Origin: an uncultured Oscillospiraceae bacterium
GTDB taxonomy: Bacteria; Bacillota; Clostridia; Oscillospirales; Acutalibacteraceae
Direction: 5' to 3'
Assembly: GCA_902478455.1 (NCBI GenBank)
Contig: CABSLJ010000127.1
Coordinates: 1-7,307, forward strand
Length of the DNA: 7,307 bases
Part shown: positions 5,227 to 7,307 of the stretch, in pieces
Layout of the letters: each line of letters opens with the position of its first letter
Position numbering within the stretch: the first letter of the stretch is position 1
The notes under the pieces: model-generated
What the model was told of the DNA's origin: nothing
The model's input: the letters and a program-made list of their open reading frames with translations, nothing else
Database searches by the model: none
Position numbers and translations under genes: made by a program

Positions 5227-6958
5227 CCCCTCCTTCCGAAACGCTGTTTTGCAGGGCCCAGATGTTGTAGTAGTAGCCCTTCTTTTGCAGCAGCTCCGCA
5301 TGGGTGCCGCGCTCGATGATCCTTCCCTCATCCATGATGAGAATCTGGTCGGCGTCCTGTACCGACGAAACGCGCTGCGCCACAATAATCTTGGTGCAGC
5401 TGAAGGGAAGGGAGCGAAGCTGCTCCTGTATGTACTGCTCGGTCTCCATGTCGACGGCGGAGGTCGTGTCGTCCAGCATGAGAATGGGAGGCTTCATCGC
5501 GAGCGCGCGCGCCAGGGCGATCCTCTGGCGCTGTCCGCCCGAAAGGCCGACGCCGCGTTCGCCGACGATGGTGTCATACCCCTCCTCCATGTTGCGGATG
5601 AACTTATCCGCGCGGGCGGTCTTTGCGAACGCGACCACCTCTTCAAAGGACATTTCCGGCTCGCCGTAAGCGATGTTGCCCTCCACCGTGTCGGAAAACA
5701 GGAAGACGTCCTGCATGGCGAAGCCGACCGAGGAGCGCAGGCTGGAGAGGGTGTAGCGGCTGATCTCGAGGTCGTCTATGAGCACCTCTCCCGCGGTCGC
5801 CTCATAAAAGCGGTCGATCATGTTCAGCAGGCTGGTCTTCCCCGCGCCCGTAGCGCCCATGACCCCCACGGTCGTGCCCGGCTCGGCCACAAAGCTGACG
5901 TCGTCTAAGAGGGTCGCGCCGTTGATGGAGAAGGAGACGTTTCGAAACTCGACCTTTCCCTTCAGCCGCTCCGTGGGCGTGATGGCGTTCTGCCGGTCGA
6001 CGATGGTGGGCTGAGAGTAGAAGAGTTCAATGATCATATCGCACGAGGCAAAGAAGCGCTGTACGTCGTTTAAGACCATGCCGAGCGTGCGCAGCGGATT
6101 GGCCAGCGCCCAGGTCAGCGACGAGAAAGCCATCAGCTCGCCGGCCGTCAATTCCTCATTGATCATAAAAATTCCGCCCAGCAGCAAGGTGATAACAGTC
6201 AGTGACTGAGACAGGAATTCAATGATCGGATAAAATTTCAGCCACGTGAAGGTTGTTTTCAGATTGTACTGGCGGAAGTCCTCGTTTTTTTCTTCAAATT
6301 TTTCCTTTTCAAACTCCTCGCGCGCGAAGGCCTTGACCACCCGGTTGCCCGCGATGTTCTCCTGCGCGACCGTGTTGAGCTTGGAAAGCTTGGAACGGAG
6401 CTGGACGTACATGGGATTGATGATCTTGGAATAAACGCGAGTGACGATCAGAATGAAAGGGGTGATCGCCGCGAGTGCGAGGGTAAATTTCACATTGACG
6501 GTAAAGAGATAGACGATAGTGACCGTGAACAGCACAATGCAGTCGACAATCGCGTAGGAAATCCAGGCGATCGCGTGCCGCACCAGGTCGAGGTCGTTGG
6601 TCATGCGGGTCATGATGTCGCCCGTTCTCAGGCGGCCGAAGAAGCGGTAGTCCTCGTTCTGCACGACGTTGTAAATCCGTTTTCGGACGTCCTCAATCAT
6701 GCTCTGGGAGGATACTTCCACGCAGACCACCATCAAATACCGCAGACTCAGACGCGTCATCTGGGTCAGCATCATGATGCCGAGGATCGGAAGAAGCTTT
6801 TCAACCAATCCGGCGGTGATCACCTCATCGATGAGCCATTGGGAAAGCATGGCGTTGACCACCACTAAAGCCGACGTAATGCCCGAGAGCACCAGTCCCT
6901 GGGCCCAAATCCATCGCTTCCTGCCCATGTACTTCCAGAGCCATTTGACCTTGAACAT
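5207..6958 (-). CDS. ABC exporter subunit with degenerate ATP site (BmrC/YheI-like)
   Basis: A 583-aa half-transporter, membrane domain (about 1-310) then nucleotide-binding domain (about 335-575). Motifs are Walker A GATGAGKTS (368-376, Lys374), Q-loop Gln416, canonical signature LSGGQ (472-476) and Walker B ILMLDDTTSAVD, in which Asp497 replaces the catalytic Glu. In the H-loop, VAQRVSS has Gln528 instead of His. These changes match the non-catalytic subunit of heterodimeric type IV exporters; its intact LSGGQ would complete the active site of the partner. Length matches BmrC/YheI-type proteins. The ATG at 6958 has AGGAGG 9 nt upstream. It is the first gene of the operon, and translational coupling to the partner is likely because the genes overlap. 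Residues 54-72 are encoded by a stretch that recurs exactly at the right end of the window. Confidence 0.94.
   Translation of the reverse strand: MFKVKWLWKYMGRKRWIWAQGLVLSGITSALVVVNAMLSQWLIDEVITAGLVEKLLPILGIMMLTQMTRLSLRYLMVVCVEVSSQSMIEDVRKRIYNVVQNEDYRFFGRLRTGDIMTRMTNDLDLVRHAIAWISYAIVDCIVLFTVTIVYLFTVNVKFTLALAAITPFILIVTRVYSKIINPMYVQLRSKLSKLNTVAQENIAGNRVVKAFAREEFEKEKFEEKNEDFRQYNLKTTFTWLKFYPIIEFLSQSLTVITLLLGGIFMINEELTAGELMAFSSLTWALANPLRTLGMVLNDVQRFFASCDMIIELFYSQPTIVDRQNAITPTERLKGKVEFRNVSFSINGATLLDDVSFVAEPGTTVGVMGATGAGKTSLLNMIDRFYEATAGEVLIDDLEISRYTLSSLRSSVGFAMQDVFLFSDTVEGNIAYGEPEMSFEEVVAFAKTARADKFIRNMEEGYDTIVGERGVGLSGGQRQRIALARALAMKPPILMLDDTTSAVDMETEQYIQEQLRSLPFSCTKIIVAQRVSSVQDADQILIMDEGRIIERGTHAELLQKKGYYYNIWALQNSVSEGGDDLGAQ
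5229..5235 (-). promoter_or_regulatory. Ribosome binding site for the second ABC subunit
   Basis: AAGGAGG lies inside the end of the upstream ABC gene. It is only 2 nt from the ATG at 5226 but 8 nt from the in-frame TTG at 5220. By spacing the TTG is favoured; by codon the ATG is. The two products differ by two residues. Confidence 0.7.
6744..6798 (+). repeat. 55-bp exact direct repeat, internal copy
   Basis: Identical over 55 bp to 7253-7307, 509 bp away in the same orientation. This copy is in its native context, encoding residues 54-72 of the degenerate ABC subunit on the minus strand. Confidence 0.97.
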
Positions 6959-6988
6959 TTCTTTTCGCCTCCTGACGGAGAAACTGTT

Positions 6989-7019
6989 TTGAGGCCGTTT
7001 TTTCCCTGTCCCGCCTCAA
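6989..7019 (-). promoter_or_regulatory. Leader hairpin upstream of the ABC operon
   Basis: Seven-base arms TTGAGGC/GCCTCAA (7019-7013 and 6995-6989 on the minus strand) enclose 17 nt within the predicted leader of about 65 nt. They lie just upstream of the ribosome site at 6968-6973. The stem is short and no T tract follows closely, so it could be incidental. Attenuation in the leader is known for the bmrCD operon of Bacillus subtilis, which is the reason to record it. Confidence 0.3.
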
Positions 7020-7028
7020 TTGCGCAAT
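7019..7028. promoter_or_regulatory. 10-bp palindrome at the ABC operon transcription start (possible operator)
   Basis: ATTGCGCAAT is a perfect palindrome directly downstream of the -10 box, covering the expected start site near 7023. The location suits a repressor, but the element is short and no regulator gene is seen in full. Confidence 0.35.
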
Positions 7029-7029
7029 C

Positions 7030-7058
7030 ATTTTAGCACTACCGATTTTGTCAATCAA
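7030..7058 (-). promoter_or_regulatory. Sigma-A promoter with extended -10 for the ABC exporter operon
   Basis: On the minus strand, TTGATT (7058-7053) and TAAAAT (7035-7030) are 17 bp apart, and the -10 box is preceded by TGC, an extended -10 element. An overlapping TTGACA at 7054-7049 is a better -35 match but lies only 13 bp from the -10 box. Transcription should begin near 7023, about 65 nt before the ATG. Confidence 0.65.
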
Positions 7059-7252
7059 CCCTGTTTTGCAAATCGGAGGCGATTCTATGTATTGACCAAT
7101 TTAGGTTCTGAATTCCGGGTGAATATTACCCGTTTTAGGAGAAAAAAGCGACTGTGGCGGATCAACTCATAAAACAGGAGTTCATCCGGAATTCTAATTT
7201 GTCTTTTCGAGCAGATTTCAGGACATTCGAAAGGCGGCGCAGACGTGTTCTT
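7059..7252. other. Intergenic region upstream of the ABC operon, no confident gene
   Basis: Nothing firm is encoded here. It holds an imperfect inverted repeat (7110-7123 with 7181-7194), an imperfect dyad CGGGT/ACCCG (7116-7132), and the possible start of a rightward gene (7154 onward). The region upstream of a divergent operon is a usual place for a regulator gene to begin, but the window ends too soon to tell. Confidence 0.5.
7110..7194. repeat. Imperfect inverted repeat, 13 of 14 bases
   Basis: GAATTCCGGGTGAA (7110-7123) pairs with TTCATCCGGAATTC (7181-7194) with one G-T mismatch, separated by 57 bp. The possible gene start at 7154 lies inside it. It could be paired operator sites, an RNA structure or the ends of a small element; no target-site duplication is evident around it. 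Confidence 0.45.
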
Positions 7253-7307
7253 AGACTCAGACGCGTCATCTGGGTCAGCATCATGATGCCGAGGATCGGA
7301 AGAAGCT
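7154..7307 (+). CDS. Possible 5' end of a rightward gene, truncated by the window edge
   Basis: From GTG at 7154 a frame stays open to the window end (51 codons, beginning VADQLIKQEFIRNSNLSF). AGGAG lies 12 nt upstream, a longer spacing than usual. Only the first 33 codons are unique: from 7253 the sequence is the copy of ABC gene DNA read on its antisense strand, which is often open in this genome. I recognise no family. It may be the true start of a divergent gene joined to foreign sequence by the assembly, or chance. Confidence 0.22.
   Translation, partial: MADQLIKQEFIRNSNLSFRADFRTFERRRRRVLRLRRVIWVSIMMPRIGRS
7253..7307 (+). repeat. 55-bp exact direct repeat, terminal copy
   Basis: An exact copy of 6744-6798 that ends precisely at the last base of the window. 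The flanking base differs at its left side (T at 7252, C at 6743). The odd length and terminal position fit a de Bruijn graph overlap (k of 55) at a contig end. A real partial duplication of the ABC gene 5' region is the alternative. Confidence 0.95.

Noticed and set aside
5227..5385. N-terminal extension of the second ABC subunit
   Set aside because: These 53 residues are the out-of-frame shadow of the upstream ABC gene end, rich in Arg, Ser and Thr, and the ribosome site lies after them.
6825..7058. 77-aa minus-strand frame as a leader peptide for the ABC operon
   Set aside because: Its candidate starts lie in the promoter, upstream of the expected transcript, have no ribosome site, and most of it overlaps the ABC gene in another frame.
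7110..7194. Insertion-sequence or MITE ends
   Set aside because: The arms are short and imperfect, the enclosed DNA has no transposase, and no flanking direct duplication is visible.

Overview
The window looks like a bacterial chromosome fragment from a Gram-positive member of the Firmicutes, probably class Clostridia and close to Oscillospiraceae-type gut bacteria. The basis is strong Shine-Dalgarno sites, near-consensus sigma-A promoters in AT-rich intergenic DNA, fairly GC-rich genes, use of GTG and TTG starts, and the gene families present. The taxonomy is inference from style; there is no marker gene here.

Left part (about 155-1960, minus strand): a two-gene operon. A consensus promoter (TTGACA, 18 bp, TATAAT at 1929-1958) whose -35 box lies inside a perfect 17-bp palindrome drives a sugar-transfer-associated ATP-grasp protein. 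This is followed 27 nt later by a maltose/galactoside-type O-acetyltransferase (maa family), and the operon ends at a classic intrinsic terminator (155-186). The ATP-grasp start must be moved to a TTG at 1897, because the longest-ORF ATG sits on the -10 box. The pair suggests modification of a cell-surface glycan or small sugar-containing molecule.

Middle part (2151-3369, plus strand): a divergent promoter (TTTACA, 17 bp, TATCAT) drives three tandem genes for short single-pass membrane proteins (115, 116 and 113 aa). They are paralogues: after a basic N-terminus and one membrane helix, all three align without gaps up to residue 72, sharing an FC-x-P motif, DGG and LGYQ. Their function is unknown to me. 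They are the least explained part of the window. The operon ends at a very strong 17-bp GC-rich hairpin shared with the convergent ABC genes.

Right part (3391-7058, minus strand): a two-gene operon encoding a heterodimeric ABC exporter of the BmrC/BmrD (YheI/YheH), LmrCD and TM287/288 type. The two subunits have complementary motif defects: the first has Asp for the catalytic Glu and Gln for the H-loop His, while the second has LSQGQ for LSGGQ. Together these predict one dead and one active ATP site. The promoter, a short palindrome and a leader hairpin lie at 6989-7058.

The right end (7059-7307) has no confident gene. It holds an imperfect inverted repeat and a possible start of a rightward gene. 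The last 55 bases are an exact copy of 6744-6798 inside the first ABC gene. That repeat ends precisely at the window edge, which looks like an assembly-graph overlap rather than biology, so the last part of the window should be treated with caution.
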